Assembly: GCA_029561465.1 (NCBI GenBank)
Contig: JAKQIZ010000042.1
Location: 1-56,938, forward strand
Length of the DNA: 56,938 nt
Reading direction: 5' to 3'
DNA from: Deltaproteobacteria bacterium
GTDB lineage: Bacteria > Desulfobacterota > Syntrophia > Syntrophales > UBA8958
Both the position numbers and the translations under genes were made by a program. Position 1 is the stretch's first letter, and each line of letters opens with the position of its first letter. This document shows, in pieces, positions 22,104-32,278 of this stretch. The notes below the pieces were generated by a model. It was given only the letters and a program-made list of their open reading frames with translations. It was not told where the DNA came from and did not search any database.

Positions 22104-23372
22104 ATGGGCATGCGGGTCCTCATGTTCGGGTGGGAGTTTCCCCCCCTGGTCAGCGGCGGCCTGGGCACGGCCTGCCATGGAATCACCCGGGCGCTTGTCC
22201 GGCTCGGCCACCAGGTGATTTTTGTCATGCCCCACGGCGAAGGTGACGCGGCCTTTCCGGGGTTGACGATCGTTTCGGCATCCGCGGTCCTCGGTGCGTT
22301 GGCCGCAGCCCGTACTTTTCCGTCGCCGGTGGACGATGCGCCCGACCTTTTACCTGCCCGTCTCGTTCTCCATCCTTACCTGACGGTTCGTCCCCCGAAA
22401 GATGGCGTTCCGGCGTTCCGGAAGTGGCCGGCCGACAGTATACTGGCAGGTTCCGGCGGTTACGGGGCCGATCTTTTCACTGAGGTCGGCCGCTATGGCG
22501 AGGCGGGGAGGATCGTGGCCGCCCGGACGAGCTTCGACGTCATTCACGGCCACGACTGGATGGCCGTTCCCGCCTGTCTGGCGGCCCGCCGCGTCTCCGG
22601 GCGACCTTTTGTCCTCCATGTACATTCCCTCGAATATGACCGGAGCGGCGCGGGGGGCAACGGCGAAATCTGCGCCGTGGAACGCCGGGGATTGGAGGCG
22701 GCCGACCGGGTCATTGCGGTCAGTAATTACACGAAGGAGATGATCGTCCGGCACTACGGGATCGCCCGGGAGAAAATCGCCGTGGTGCATAACGCCGTGA
22801 CGGCGGCGGAGGGGAGAAAAGCCTATCGCGTCCCCGCCGGAAACGGAGAGAAGCGGGTTCTTTTTCTGGGGCGCATCACCTTCCAGAAGGGGCCGGAGTA
22901 TTTTGTCGAGGCCGCCGCCCGGGTCCTCAAGGAGATGCCGGAGACCACCTTCATCATGGCCGGATCCGGGGATATGATGCCGGAGATGGTGGAAAAGGTC
23001 GCCGAACTGAAGATCGGCAGGAGGTTTCACTTTACCGGCTTCCTCCAGGGCCGGCAGGTGGAGGAGGCCTTTGCCGGGGCGGATCTCTATGTGATGCCCA
23101 GTGTCTCCGAGCCCTTCGGGCTTACCCCCCTGGAGGCGATGATGTACGACGTTCCCGTTATCGTTTCCAGGCAGTCCGGGGTAGCCGAGGTCCTGAAACA
23201 CGCCGTGAAAGTGGATTTCTGGGATGTGGCGGCCCTGGCCGAAAAGATGATCGCCATCCTCAAATATCCGCCGCTGGCTGCGGAGGTGGTCGCTCGAGGC
23301 CGGGAGGAACTCCAGGGGCTGAGCTGGGAAGCCGCGGCCCGGAAGATCGTTGCCGTGTACAAGTCGTTATGA
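22104..23372 (+). CDS. GT4-type glycosyltransferase, glycogen/starch-synthase-like
   Basis: 422 aa. N-terminal RVLMFGWEFPPLVSGGLGTACHGITRAL carries the donor-loop GGLG motif of glycogen synthase-like enzymes. The C-terminal Rossmann domain has FLGRITFQKGPEYFVEAA and the sugar-nucleotide motif SEPFGLTPLEAMMYDVPVIVS. It is likely to build an alpha-glucan or another polysaccharide from nucleotide sugar. ATGs at 22101, 22104 and 22110 follow AAGGGAGGG; spacing favours 22104 or 22110. The long upstream extension in the track overlaps the GGDEF gene and is not credible. Confidence 0.87.
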   Translation: MGMRVLMFGWEFPPLVSGGLGTACHGITRALVRLGHQVIFVMPHGEGDAAFPGLTIVSASAVLGALAAARTFPSPVDDAPDLLPARLVLHPYLTVRPPKDGVPAFRKWPADSILAGSGGYGADLFTEVGRYGEAGRIVAARTSFDVIHGHDWMAVPACLAARRVSGRPFVLHVHSLEYDRSGAGGNGEICAVERRGLEAADRVIAVSNYTKEMIVRHYGIAREKIAVVHNAVTAAEGRKAYRVPAGNGEKRVLFLGRITFQKGPEYFVEAAARVLKEMPETTFIMAGSGDMMPEMVEKVAELKIGRRFHFTGFLQGRQVEEAFAGADLYVMPSVSEPFGLTPLEAMMYDVPVIVSRQSGVAEVLKHAVKVDFWDVAALAEKMIAILKYPPLAAEVVARGREELQGLSWEAAARKIVAVYKSL

Positions 23373-23438
23373 TCAGTCGCCCGTGTCCCGACTCCCATGG
23401 CCATCTCGATTCCCACCCGGAGAAGGAGGCGGATATTC

Positions 23439-23579
23439 GTGAGTGAATACGGAAATAAAAATCGGCATACCCGTCTGAGGGAGCGAACGATTCACCCGGC
23501 GGGCAGCGGGTGGCGGTTGACGCCGGGGCGGCGTGGCGGGCCGATACACGGCGCGCCACCGGCGGGGATGAGCGCATGA
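23439..23579 (+). CDS. Possible 46-aa leader ORF coupled to the GH57 gene
   Basis: A GTG at 23439 has AGGAGG nine bases upstream, and the frame ends at a TGA overlapping the GH57 start (ATGA). The peptide (VSEYGNKNRHTRLRERTIHP...) is basic and Gly/Pro-rich with no known family. The good ribosome site and stop/start overlap argue for translation; the lack of homology argues against. It may be a decayed small gene. Confidence 0.3.
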   Translation: MSEYGNKNRHTRLRERTIHPAGSGWRLTPGRRGGPIHGAPPAGMSA

Positions 23580-24766
23580 CCGCCGTTTGCCTTTGCTTTC
23601 AGGTCCACCAGCCCCGCCGCCTGCGGCGCTACCCGGTGTTCGCGATCGGGCGGGAGCGGAATTACGAAGATGAGGCCGGCAACAGGAAGATTTTGGACAA
23701 AGTCGTCGATAAGTGCTATCTTCCCGCCAATGACCTCCTTTTGAGTCTGATCGATCGGCACGGAGGGAAATTCCGTCTGTCCTTCTCCATAACGGGGGTG
23801 CTTCTCGATGAACTGGAGCGTTTTCATCCGGAGGTCATTGCCAGCTTTCAAGCGCTTGCCGGGACGGGATGCGTGGAGTTTCTCAACGAGACCTATCATC
23901 ATTCCCTGGCCTTTTTATATAGCGACGAGGAATTCCGCGGCCAGGTCGACCGGCACCGACGGCGGATTACGGAGCTCTTCGGCCAGGAAGGAGAGACCTT
24001 TCGCACCACGGAGCTGATCTACAACGACGCCCTGGCGGCCGCGGCGGCGGAAATGGAGTACCGGGCGATCCTTGCCGAAGGGGCGGCGGCCGTCCTGGGA
24101 CCGAGGGATCCGAACCGGGTTTACGAGGCGGCCGGCGGGGGGGGAATCAGGGTGTTGCCGCGCAATTACCGGCTTTCCGACGACATTTCCTTCCGCTTTT
24201 CCCGGCGCGGCTGGGAAGGCTATCCCCTGACCGCGGCGAAGTACGCCCGATGGCTCCACCGGCTGCACGGTCCGGAGACCGTGATCAACCTGTTTATGGA
24301 TTATGAGACCTGGGGTGAGCATCAATGGCGGGAGACAGGGATCTTCTCCTTTCTGGAAGCTCTGCCGGGGGCAATCCTCGCCGGGGCGGATTTTGTCTTC
24401 GTAACGCCCCGGGAGGCGGCGGCCCGGAAGCCGGCGGGAGTGCTGTCCGTGCCGGGGTTCTGTTCCTGGGCCGACACGGAACGGGACCTTACGGCTTGGC
24501 GGGGCAATGCCATGCAGCGGGACGCCCTGGAGGCCCTTTACGGGCTGGAGGAGGCGGTGACGGCAAAGGGGGACCGGGACCTGGCGGAGCAGTGGCGGCA
24601 GCTCCAGACCTCAGACCATTTCTATTATATGTGTACGAAGTGGTGCGCTGACGGGGATGTGCACAGGTATTTCAACCCCTATCCGTCCCCCTATGACGCC
24701 TACATCAACTACATGAATATCCTGGACGATTTTTCCAGGAGGGTTGGAAAGGAAAAGGGATCATGA
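23576..24766 (+). CDS. Glycoside hydrolase family 57 protein (alpha-amylase-like)
   Basis: 396 aa. GH57 landmarks: CFQVHQPRRLR near the start (family HQP motif), EFLNETYHHSLAFLY, ELIYND, and NLFMDYETWGEHQW with the acidic catalytic region, then SWADTERDLTAWRGN. GH57 members act on alpha-glucans as amylases, amylopullulanases or branching enzymes; shorter ones like this are usually annotated as alpha-amylase. The start at 23576 has GGCGGGGA eight bases before it and is preferred over the track start at 23510. It overlaps the next gene by 4 bp (ATGA). Confidence 0.9.
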   Translation: MTAVCLCFQVHQPRRLRRYPVFAIGRERNYEDEAGNRKILDKVVDKCYLPANDLLLSLIDRHGGKFRLSFSITGVLLDELERFHPEVIASFQALAGTGCVEFLNETYHHSLAFLYSDEEFRGQVDRHRRRITELFGQEGETFRTTELIYNDALAAAAAEMEYRAILAEGAAAVLGPRDPNRVYEAAGGGGIRVLPRNYRLSDDISFRFSRRGWEGYPLTAAKYARWLHRLHGPETVINLFMDYETWGEHQWRETGIFSFLEALPGAILAGADFVFVTPREAAARKPAGVLSVPGFCSWADTERDLTAWRGNAMQRDALEALYGLEEAVTAKGDRDLAEQWRQLQTSDHFYYMCTKWCADGDVHRYFNPYPSPYDAYINYMNILDDFSRRVGKEKGS

Positions 24767-27700
24767 CGGAAGTCCGCAACGGTTATCTGTTCGAGGTGAG
24801 CTGGGAGGTCTGCAACAAGGTGGGCGGCATCTACACCGTAATCGCCAGCAAGCTGCGGGAGGCGTTGAAGGTCTATGGGGACCGCTATATCCTTCTGGGA
24901 CCCGATTTGAAGACCAATGTGGATTTCGAGGAGACCGACGAGGACTGCTGGGCGAAGATACGGGAAGGGACGGCGATCAAGGATATCCCCTGTCGCTTCG
25001 GCCGCTGGAAAATATCCGGGGAGCCCAAGGCGATTCTGGTGAGCGCCGGCAAGAAATACGACAAAGACCAGCTTCTGTTTCGCCTCTGGGAGGCCTTCGG
25101 CGTCGATTCCATCGCCGGCGGCTGGGATTACGTGGAACCCGTCATGTTCAGCTTCGCCTGCGGGGAGGTGATCGAGACAATCTACAACCTTGCCGTCCGC
25201 CCCTACAATCTTGCCGCCGTCGCTCACTTTCACGAGTGGATGACCGGTGCCGGTCTGCTCTATCTGAAAAAGCGCGTACCCGAGGTGGGAACGGTGTTTA
25301 CGACCCATGCCACGATCCTCGGCCGTTCCCTTGCCGGTGCCGGGGTGGACATCTACGGGATGATGGAACATCTCGCCCCCCAGCGGGAGGCGAGTGCCCA
25401 CAACATTACCGCCAAATATTCCATGGAAGCAGTCACGGCCCGGGAGGCCGACTGCTTCACCACGGTGAGCGAGATTACCGCCGCCGAGGCGAAAAATTTC
25501 CTCTCCCGGACCCCCGATGTGATCACCCCCAATGCCCTGGACATGGAGAACATTCCCGACTACGCCCTTTCCCGGGCGCCCGCGGAACGTTCCCGGGAGA
25601 AACTCCTTGCCGCGGCGGCCCGGTTTCTCCGCCGGGAGCTCCCCAGGGAAACAAGGATCCTCATCATTTCCGGGCGCTACGAGTATCACAACAAGGGGAT
25701 CGACATCTTCCTCGAGGCGTTGGGACGTCTGGAGAAGGAGGGCCGCGGTGGTCCCGGCGTGCTGGCCCTCCTGTTCGTCCTGGGGGGCTATACGGACCTG
25801 ATTCCTGCCCTGCGGGACGATACGGGACGCTCTGAAACGGGCAAGTCGCCCCTCGTGACCCACCGCCTTCACAATGAAGGAGCGGATCCCATCCTGCAGG
25901 CCTGCAACCGTCTGGGGTTGACGAACCAGCCGGGGGGAAAGGTACAGGTCATCTTCAATCCCGCTTACCTAAACGGTCATGACGGCCTCATCAACATGTC
26001 CTATTATGAAGCCCTGTCCGGTTGCGACCTGGGAGTGTTCCCTTCCTACTATGAGCCCTGGGGCTACACCCCCCTGGAAAGCGTCGCCTATGGGGTTCCC
26101 ACCGTCACCACGGACCAGGCGGGTTTCGGCCTCTGGTGCGAACGGACCTGTGAGGAGAACGGAGGGGTGATGCTGTTGAGGCGGCGCGGCCGTCCGCGCC
26201 CGTCCATCGAGGATCATCTCTTCCGGATCGTCGGCGATTTTCTGGACTGGACGCCCGAGGAGATGGCGGCCCACCGCCGGAGCGCCCGCGAGGTTGCCCT
26301 GCGGGCCAATTGGCGCGATTTTTTTGATTATTATTTGCAGGCTTACGACCGGGCGGGAAGCCGCGCCCTAAACCGGGCGGAACAGGCGGCCGCAAAGGCG
26401 GAGCGGGCGGAAGTCCGGCATGTTTATGCCGGCGCCGTTTCCGCCCAGCCCCACTTCCGTTCCTTCACCGCCGTGGCGAATCTCCCTGAGCAGATCATCC
26501 GCCTCCGGGAGCTGGCCTACAATCTCTGGTGGACCTGGAACCCACGGGCTTTGGATCTTTTTGCCACCCTCGATTTGAAGCTCTGGGCGGAGATGGGCAA
26601 CAACCCCGTGCGCATGCTGGAAACGGTTTCCCCGGACATCCTGCGGGAAGCGGCGGCCAACGCCAGCTACCTGAACCTGTATAATCGGATCATGCAGCAG
26701 TTCGACGAATACCTGGGGGAGAAGGGACCCCGGCGGCGCCTGCCCGCGACGGCGGGTCTCCGCTGGTCATCCCCGGTGGCCTATTTTTCCGCCGAATACG
26801 GGCTCCACGAATGCCTCCCCATCTATTCGGGGGGACTGGGGACCCTCTCGGGAGACCATCTCAAGACGGCGAGCGATCTAAATCTGCCTCTGGTGGCCGT
26901 GGGGCTCCTCTACAAGAACGGTTATTTCCGTCAGATGATCGACGAACAGGGCCGCCAGACGGAGGCATACCCGGAAAACGATTTCTCCAGCATGCCCGTC
27001 CGGATCGTCCAGGACGACAAGGGGAATGAGGTGCAGATCGCCATCGATCTGCCCGGACGGACCCTATTCGCCAATATCTGGGAGGTAAAGGTGGGCAAGG
27101 TGTCCCTCTATCTCCTGGACACAGATGTGCCGCGTAACACCCAGCAGGACCGGGCGATCACCGCCCGGCTATACAGCGCCGATCAAAAGATGCGGATCGA
27201 GCAGGAGATCCTCCTCGGGGTGGGAGGGGTGCGGCTCCTCAAAAAGCTGGGTATCCGGCCCCGGGTTTATCATATCAACGAGGGGCATTCGGCCTTTCTC
27301 ATCTTCGAACGGATCGAAACCCTCATGAAAGAAGAAGGTTTGACCTTCGAAGAGGCGGCGGAGGTGGTGCGGGCCAGCAGCGTCTTTACGACCCACACCC
27401 CCGTGGAAGCGGGCAACGAACGTTTTTCCCGGGAGATCATGGAGCATTACTTCTCCGGCTTCATCAAACGTTCGGGGCTCTCGTGGGTGCAGTTCTGGGA
27501 ACTGGGACGCCGGGACGGCGGGGAGGAGAAAAACTTCTTCATGAATATCCTCGCCTTCAAGATGACCATCCGCAGCAATGCCGTCAGCCTGGTCCACGGC
27601 CAGGTCTCCCGGCGCATGTGGCGGGATGTCTGGAAAGGATTCGACGATACGGACATACCCATCCGCCACATAACCAACGGCGTCCATGTCCTTTCCTATC

Positions 27701-29019
27701 TCGCCCCCCGGATGCGGAATCTCCTCGACGCCTACCTGGGCATGGACTGGGAAAAGATCCTAACCGACGCCGAGCGGTGGAGCCGCATCCAGGACATCCC
27801 CGACGCCCTCCTCTGGCGGGTGCGCTATGAACTGAAACAAAAGACCATCGACCTGATCCGGGAAGACATCTCCAAAGGGGGAGCCAAGTATGGCACGGCC
27901 CATGTCTGGCGGGAAGAACTCTTTTCCCGATTGAATCCCGGAGCGCTGATGATCGGCATTGCCCGGCGTTTCGCCCCTTACAAGCGGGCGGACATGATCC
28001 TCGCGGACCTGGATCGTCTGGACCGGATCGTTAACCATCCCCACCGGCCCGTCCATCTGGTGTTTGCCGGCAAGGCCCACCCCAACGACGGCGTCGGCAA
28101 GCATCTCGTGGAAAAGGTCGTGGGGATCTGCCGGGACGATCGCTTCCGGGGACGGATCTTCTTCCTGGAGAATTACGACATCCGGGTCGCCCGCCATCTG
28201 GTCCAGGGCGTCGATCTGTGGCTCAACAACCCCCGTCGCCCACTTGAGGCCAGCGGGACCAGCGGGATGAAGGTGGTGATCAACGGTGTCCTCAATATGA
28301 GCGTTTCCGACGGCTGGTGGGTGGAGGGATACAACGGCGCCAACGGCTGGACGATCGGACCCGTGCTGAAAGGCTATGAGGACCCCCCCGCCGATGCCGA
28401 TGCGGAGGACGGCCAGTCCCTGTACAATATCCTGGAAAACATGGTGATACCGGCATTTTACGACCGAGATGCCGCGGGTGTTCCGGTCAAATGGCTGGCG
28501 ACGGTCAAGCAGTCCATGCAATCTCTGGCCCCCCAATTCAATACCGACCGGATGCTCCAGGAGTATCTCCGGAACATGTACGGTCCGGCGGCCCGACGGG
28601 AGTGCGAACTCGCCGCCGATGGATACGACCTGGCTCGGCGGCTGGCCGATTGGAAAGGGAAGCTCCCCATGCGTTTTTCCTCCCTCAAGCTCATTGATGT
28701 TAGCGTTGAGGGGATTCATGGCGATACGGTCATGGTGGATCAGCCCCTGAAGATCAGCGCCCGGATCGATCCCGGCAAGCTCGCGCCGGAAGAGATCCTG
28801 GTGGAGATCATGATCGGCCGCCGGAATGGCCATGATTTTGTCCGGCCGCCGGAATGCGTCCCCCTGGAAATTGCCGGAAGATCTCCGGAAGGGATCCTCA
28901 CCTTCTCCACGGAGTATTTCGTTCGGGAGAACGGCCTGTACAATTACGGTGTCCGGGTTATCCCCCGGCACGAGCACCTGGCCTCGAAACTGGAGACGGG
29001 GCTGATTCTCTGGGGATAG
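24763..29019 (+). CDS. Fusion protein: GT3-type glycogen synthase joined to GT35 alpha-glucan phosphorylase
   Basis: 1418 aa. Residues 1-540 resemble the eukaryote-type GT3 glycogen synthase: VSWEVCNKVGGIYTVIASK, HFHEWMTGAGLLYLKKRV, TTHATILGRSLAG and SYYEPWGYTPLESVAYGVPTVTT. After a short Ala/Glu-rich linker comes the phosphorylase N-terminal domain (AYNLWWTWNPRALDLF). The GT35 core follows, with SAEYGLHECLPIYSGGLG, HTPVEAGNERF and the PLP-lysine region SGTSGMKVVINGVLN. The last ~130 residues are beta-rich. Synthesis (from nucleotide sugar) and phosphorolysis (to glucose-1-phosphate) thus sit in one chain. Start coupled to the GH57 gene. Confidence 0.92.
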   Translation: MTEVRNGYLFEVSWEVCNKVGGIYTVIASKLREALKVYGDRYILLGPDLKTNVDFEETDEDCWAKIREGTAIKDIPCRFGRWKISGEPKAILVSAGKKYDKDQLLFRLWEAFGVDSIAGGWDYVEPVMFSFACGEVIETIYNLAVRPYNLAAVAHFHEWMTGAGLLYLKKRVPEVGTVFTTHATILGRSLAGAGVDIYGMMEHLAPQREASAHNITAKYSMEAVTAREADCFTTVSEITAAEAKNFLSRTPDVITPNALDMENIPDYALSRAPAERSREKLLAAAARFLRRELPRETRILIISGRYEYHNKGIDIFLEALGRLEKEGRGGPGVLALLFVLGGYTDLIPALRDDTGRSETGKSPLVTHRLHNEGADPILQACNRLGLTNQPGGKVQVIFNPAYLNGHDGLINMSYYEALSGCDLGVFPSYYEPWGYTPLESVAYGVPTVTTDQAGFGLWCERTCEENGGVMLLRRRGRPRPSIEDHLFRIVGDFLDWTPEEMAAHRRSAREVALRANWRDFFDYYLQAYDRAGSRALNRAEQAAAKAERAEVRHVYAGAVSAQPHFRSFTAVANLPEQIIRLRELAYNLWWTWNPRALDLFATLDLKLWAEMGNNPVRMLETVSPDILREAAANASYLNLYNRIMQQFDEYLGEKGPRRRLPATAGLRWSSPVAYFSAEYGLHECLPIYSGGLGTLSGDHLKTASDLNLPLVAVGLLYKNGYFRQMIDEQGRQTEAYPENDFSSMPVRIVQDDKGNEVQIAIDLPGRTLFANIWEVKVGKVSLYLLDTDVPRNTQQDRAITARLYSADQKMRIEQEILLGVGGVRLLKKLGIRPRVYHINEGHSAFLIFERIETLMKEEGLTFEEAAEVVRASSVFTTHTPVEAGNERFSREIMEHYFSGFIKRSGLSWVQFWELGRRDGGEEKNFFMNILAFKMTIRSNAVSLVHGQVSRRMWRDVWKGFDDTDIPIRHITNGVHVLSYLAPRMRNLLDAYLGMDWEKILTDAERWSRIQDIPDALLWRVRYELKQKTIDLIREDISKGGAKYGTAHVWREELFSRLNPGALMIGIARRFAPYKRADMILADLDRLDRIVNHPHRPVHLVFAGKAHPNDGVGKHLVEKVVGICRDDRFRGRIFFLENYDIRVARHLVQGVDLWLNNPRRPLEASGTSGMKVVINGVLNMSVSDGWWVEGYNGANGWTIGPVLKGYEDPPADADAEDGQSLYNILENMVIPAFYDRDAAGVPVKWLATVKQSMQSLAPQFNTDRMLQEYLRNMYGPAARRECELAADGYDLARRLADWKGKLPMRFSSLKLIDVSVEGIHGDTVMVDQPLKISARIDPGKLAPEEILVEIMIGRRNGHDFVRPPECVPLEIAGRSPEGILTFSTEYFVRENGLYNYGVRVIPRHEHLASKLETGLILWG

Positions 29020-29161
29020 CCGCGACTCGGTGAGATGGCGGGTGAAGTTGCCTCGTATGGACTTTTTTGTGCTGTCGTCATTATGGTTCTTTGATCTTTT
29101 CGGGGCTGCTGGCGGAGTGAGGCGGACGACGGCGAGATCTTGGAAAGGGGGTTAGCAAGGC

Positions 29162-31264
29162 ATGAGCAAAGGGGTGTTTATCGCCTCCGTCGAGCCGAGG
29201 AGTGGCAAGTCCCTGTTCGTTTTAGGGATGATGAACGCCATCGTGAACCAACGGGGGTGTGTCGGCTATTTCAAGCCCGTCATCGAAACCGATGGCCGGG
29301 GCGCAAAGGACGCGCATGTCGAGATGATTCGGAAGCATTTCGATCTGCCCTTCGAGTACGAGGCCCTTTTCGGGTTCCGGCGCCATGAGATCGCGGCCCT
29401 CCTCACCCGCGGGGAAGATTACCATGTCGTGGCCACCCTGCTGGACAAGTACAAGCAGATCGAGGACGCCTGCGATTATACTATTGTGGAAGGAACTGAT
29501 TTTCTTGGTAAGAACACCTTTTTTGAATTTGACGCCAACGTGGCCCTCCCGAAAAATCTGGGCATTCCGGCGATCATCGTCGTTTCCGGGGAGGACAAGA
29601 CGCCGGATGAGATAAAGGGAGGCGTCCTTGGCGCCTATGGGGGATACCGGGAAGGGGACGTGGAGGTCCTGGCCGTGGCGGTCAACAAGGTGCATTCAGA
29701 CGCCGTTCCCCTGATCGAGCCCCTGTTGCGGCCCATGCTGTCGGCGGAAACGGTGCTGGCGGTTATCCCGGAGAATCCCAAGTTGAAGAATCCCACCTTT
29801 CGCGAGGTGAGCGCCGCCCTGGGCGCCCGAACCCTCTTCGGCCGCCATCGTCATGAGAACCGGGTCGATCATACCGTCGTCGGGGCGATGCTCATCTCCA
29901 ATTTCCTGAATCATCTTCAGGACAACACCCTCATCGTCACCCCGGGGGACCGGGCGGACATCATCGTCGGGGCCCTCCAGGCCAACATCTCCCGGAACTA
30001 TCCTCGCCTGGCCGGGATCATCCTTACCGGTGCTCTGGACATGGACCCCGCCATCGTGAAGCTCATCGAAGGCCTGCAAACCGTGGCGCCCATCAGCGCC
30101 GTAACCACGGGGACCTACGAAACGGCCAACCGGGTCGGAGCGGTGCATTCCCGGATCTATGCCGGCAATGCCCGGAAGATCGCTCTGGCCATGGATGAGT
30201 TTGACCGGTACATGGACATGGAGAAACTGGGGGAAAAGATGGCGACCTTCAAGAAGGCAGGCGTCACCCCCTACATGTTCAAGTACGGGATCGTGAAGCG
30301 CGCCAAGGGCAGGCGGCGGCATATCGTCCTGCCGGAGGGGGATGACGACCGTATTCTCACTGCCGCGTCCCGCCTCGTCGAACAGGAGGTGGTGGACCTG
30401 ACCATCCTTGGTGTCAGGGAAAACGTCCTCACGGCGGGAAAGCGCCTCGGCGTCAATCTGGAATGGGAGGAAATCCGCATTGTCGATCCCGTCCGGTCGG
30501 AATATTATCAGGATTACGCCGCCACCCTCCAGGAGCTGCGTAAGGAGAAGAACGTTACCATCGAGATGGCCCGGGACCTCATGACCGACGTGTCCTACTT
30601 CGGCACGATGATGGTTTACAAAGGACACGCCGACGGCATGGTTTCCGGGGCCGGCCATACGACCCAGCACACCATCCGGCCGGCCCTGCAATTCGTGAAG
30701 ACCAGACCGGGTGTTTCCGTGGTTTCTTCGGTCTTCTTCATGTGCCTTCCCGACCGGGTGTCCGTCTTCGGAGACTGCGCGGTGAATCCCGATCCCACGG
30801 CGGAAGAGCTTGCGGAGATCGCCATCTGCTCGGCGGAAAGCGCGGCGATGTTCGGCATCGAACCGCGGATCGCCATGCTCTCCTACTCCTCCGGGACCTC
30901 CGGGCAGGGGGCGGACGTGGAGAAGGTCCGCCGGGCCACGGAGATCGTCCGGGCGCGGCGGCCGGAGCTGAAGATCGCCGGCCCCATCCAGTACGACGCC
31001 GCCGTGGATCCCGCCGTGGGCAAGCAGAAGATGCCCGATTCCGACGTGGCGGGCCAGGCCAGCGTCCTGATCTTTCCCGATCTGAACACGGGGAACAACA
31101 CCTACAAGGCCGTCCAGCGGGAAACCGGCGCCGTGGCCATCGGCCCCATCCTCCAGGGTCTGAACAAGCCCGTCAACGACCTGAGCCGGGGCTGCACGGT
31201 GGAGGACATCTTCAACACCGTGGTGATCACCGCCATCCAGAGCCAGGAGGGGATGACGGATTGA
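29162..31264 (+). CDS. pta: Phosphate acetyltransferase (long form)
   Basis: 700 aa, the long Pta type. The N-terminal part is an AAA_26/dethiobiotin-synthetase-like domain (VFIASVEPRSGKSLFVLGMM) followed by a DRTGG domain. The C-terminal catalytic domain has VLPEGDDDRILTAASRLVEQ, DGMVSGAGHTTQHTIRPALQ, MLSYSSGTSGQGADVEKVR and GPIQYDAAVDPAVG. Pta interconverts acetyl-CoA and acetyl phosphate, feeding ATP synthesis with acetate kinase. No ackA follows. ATG 29162 has GGAAAGGGGG upstream. Confidence 0.95.
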   Translation: MSKGVFIASVEPRSGKSLFVLGMMNAIVNQRGCVGYFKPVIETDGRGAKDAHVEMIRKHFDLPFEYEALFGFRRHEIAALLTRGEDYHVVATLLDKYKQIEDACDYTIVEGTDFLGKNTFFEFDANVALPKNLGIPAIIVVSGEDKTPDEIKGGVLGAYGGYREGDVEVLAVAVNKVHSDAVPLIEPLLRPMLSAETVLAVIPENPKLKNPTFREVSAALGARTLFGRHRHENRVDHTVVGAMLISNFLNHLQDNTLIVTPGDRADIIVGALQANISRNYPRLAGIILTGALDMDPAIVKLIEGLQTVAPISAVTTGTYETANRVGAVHSRIYAGNARKIALAMDEFDRYMDMEKLGEKMATFKKAGVTPYMFKYGIVKRAKGRRRHIVLPEGDDDRILTAASRLVEQEVVDLTILGVRENVLTAGKRLGVNLEWEEIRIVDPVRSEYYQDYAATLQELRKEKNVTIEMARDLMTDVSYFGTMMVYKGHADGMVSGAGHTTQHTIRPALQFVKTRPGVSVVSSVFFMCLPDRVSVFGDCAVNPDPTAEELAEIAICSAESAAMFGIEPRIAMLSYSSGTSGQGADVEKVRRATEIVRARRPELKIAGPIQYDAAVDPAVGKQKMPDSDVAGQASVLIFPDLNTGNNTYKAVQRETGAVAIGPILQGLNKPVNDLSRGCTVEDIFNTVVITAIQSQEGMTD

Positions 31265-31357
31265 CTCCGCCCGCTGGCGACTCGTCAGGGGCGCTTCCCG
31301 ATCCTGCCCCTGCCGATTTGTCGGGAGTGTTTACGGAGCTTGTCCCGGCCCGCTTTG

Positions 31358-32149
31358 TCAGGAGCGCTTCCGGATATTTCCCGCGGCGGCGATCACCACC
31401 ACTTCTTCGGGAATGTCCCGGCCGGCGGCGGCCATTCCTTTTTTAACGATCATGGGCAGGCCCGAACAGCACGGAACCTCCATTACGGCCATGGTGACGC
31501 TCCGGATGTCCGCGGTGCGGAAGATGTCGGCGAACTTCTCCGTATAACCCTGGACGTCATCGAATTTCGGACACCCCATCAGCACCACCTTTCCCTTCAT
31601 CAGATCGCGGTGGAGGGTCGGCATGGCCACGGCGGTGCAGTCCGCAAGGACCAGGAGATCGGCCCCTTTCAGGAAGGGGGCGTGCGGAGGGACGAGCCGG
31701 ATCTTTACCGGCCAGTGGGTGAGGGACGACTCCCCGCGCCACGCCCGTGGCTCCCCGTCCCCTCCGCCTTCCTCCTTCCGCCCCGGGCCTTGTCCCGCGG
31801 AGATCTCCCGGGGCCGGTTTGCCTCCGTGCAGGAGACGCCAGGCCCGAGGATCTGGATAAAGGTGGAGGGGCAGCCGCAGGGCAGTGTGTCGGCGGCCCC
31901 GGCCTCCGGATGACGCCGCGCGACGGCCTCTTCATCGAAAGGCGCCGCTTCCCGCTCGATGAGGCGCAACGCCCCGGTGGGGCAGTCTCCGATACAGGCC
32001 CCCAGGCCGTCGCAGTAGCTCTCCGCCACGACCCGGGCCTTCCCGTCGATGATCTGCAGCGCCCCCTCCGCGCATCCGGGGACACAGTTCCCGCATCCGT
32101 CGCAGAGCTCCTCGTCGATTTGGATTATCTTGCGCAAAATCTTCGTCAC
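31358..32149 (-). CDS. Two-[4Fe-4S] ferredoxin-domain protein
   Basis: 263 aa from a GTG start with GGAGCGGTGAC upstream. The N-terminal 60 residues are a bacterial 2[4Fe-4S] ferredoxin: CDGCGNCVPGC and CDGLGACIGDCP. A linker with CGCPSTF and a charged low-complexity stretch follows. The C-terminal domain (LLVLADCTAVAMPTLHRDLMKGKVVLMGCPKFDD, MEVPCCSGLPMIV) has further cysteines. Proteins of this layout occur beside Crp/Fnr regulators and hybrid cluster protein genes in sulfate reducers and relatives. It diverges from such a regulator here, so a redox or nitrosative-stress role is inferred. Confidence 0.85.
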   Translation of the reverse strand: MTKILRKIIQIDEELCDGCGNCVPGCAEGALQIIDGKARVVAESYCDGLGACIGDCPTGALRLIEREAAPFDEEAVARRHPEAGAADTLPCGCPSTFIQILGPGVSCTEANRPREISAGQGPGRKEEGGGDGEPRAWRGESSLTHWPVKIRLVPPHAPFLKGADLLVLADCTAVAMPTLHRDLMKGKVVLMGCPKFDDVQGYTEKFADIFRTADIRSVTMAVMEVPCCSGLPMIVKKGMAAAGRDIPEEVVVIAAAGNIRKRS

Positions 32150-32278
32150 GTCACCGCTCCTCCCTTGTTTTTTTCGGTCTGTCCTCTTTCCGGCCCGATA
32201 TAAAGCAGGCGCACCAGCGGGGGAAAAGATGGATTCATGTACCGTAAAGGGTCATATAGCAGATAAAACAAGTATGAC

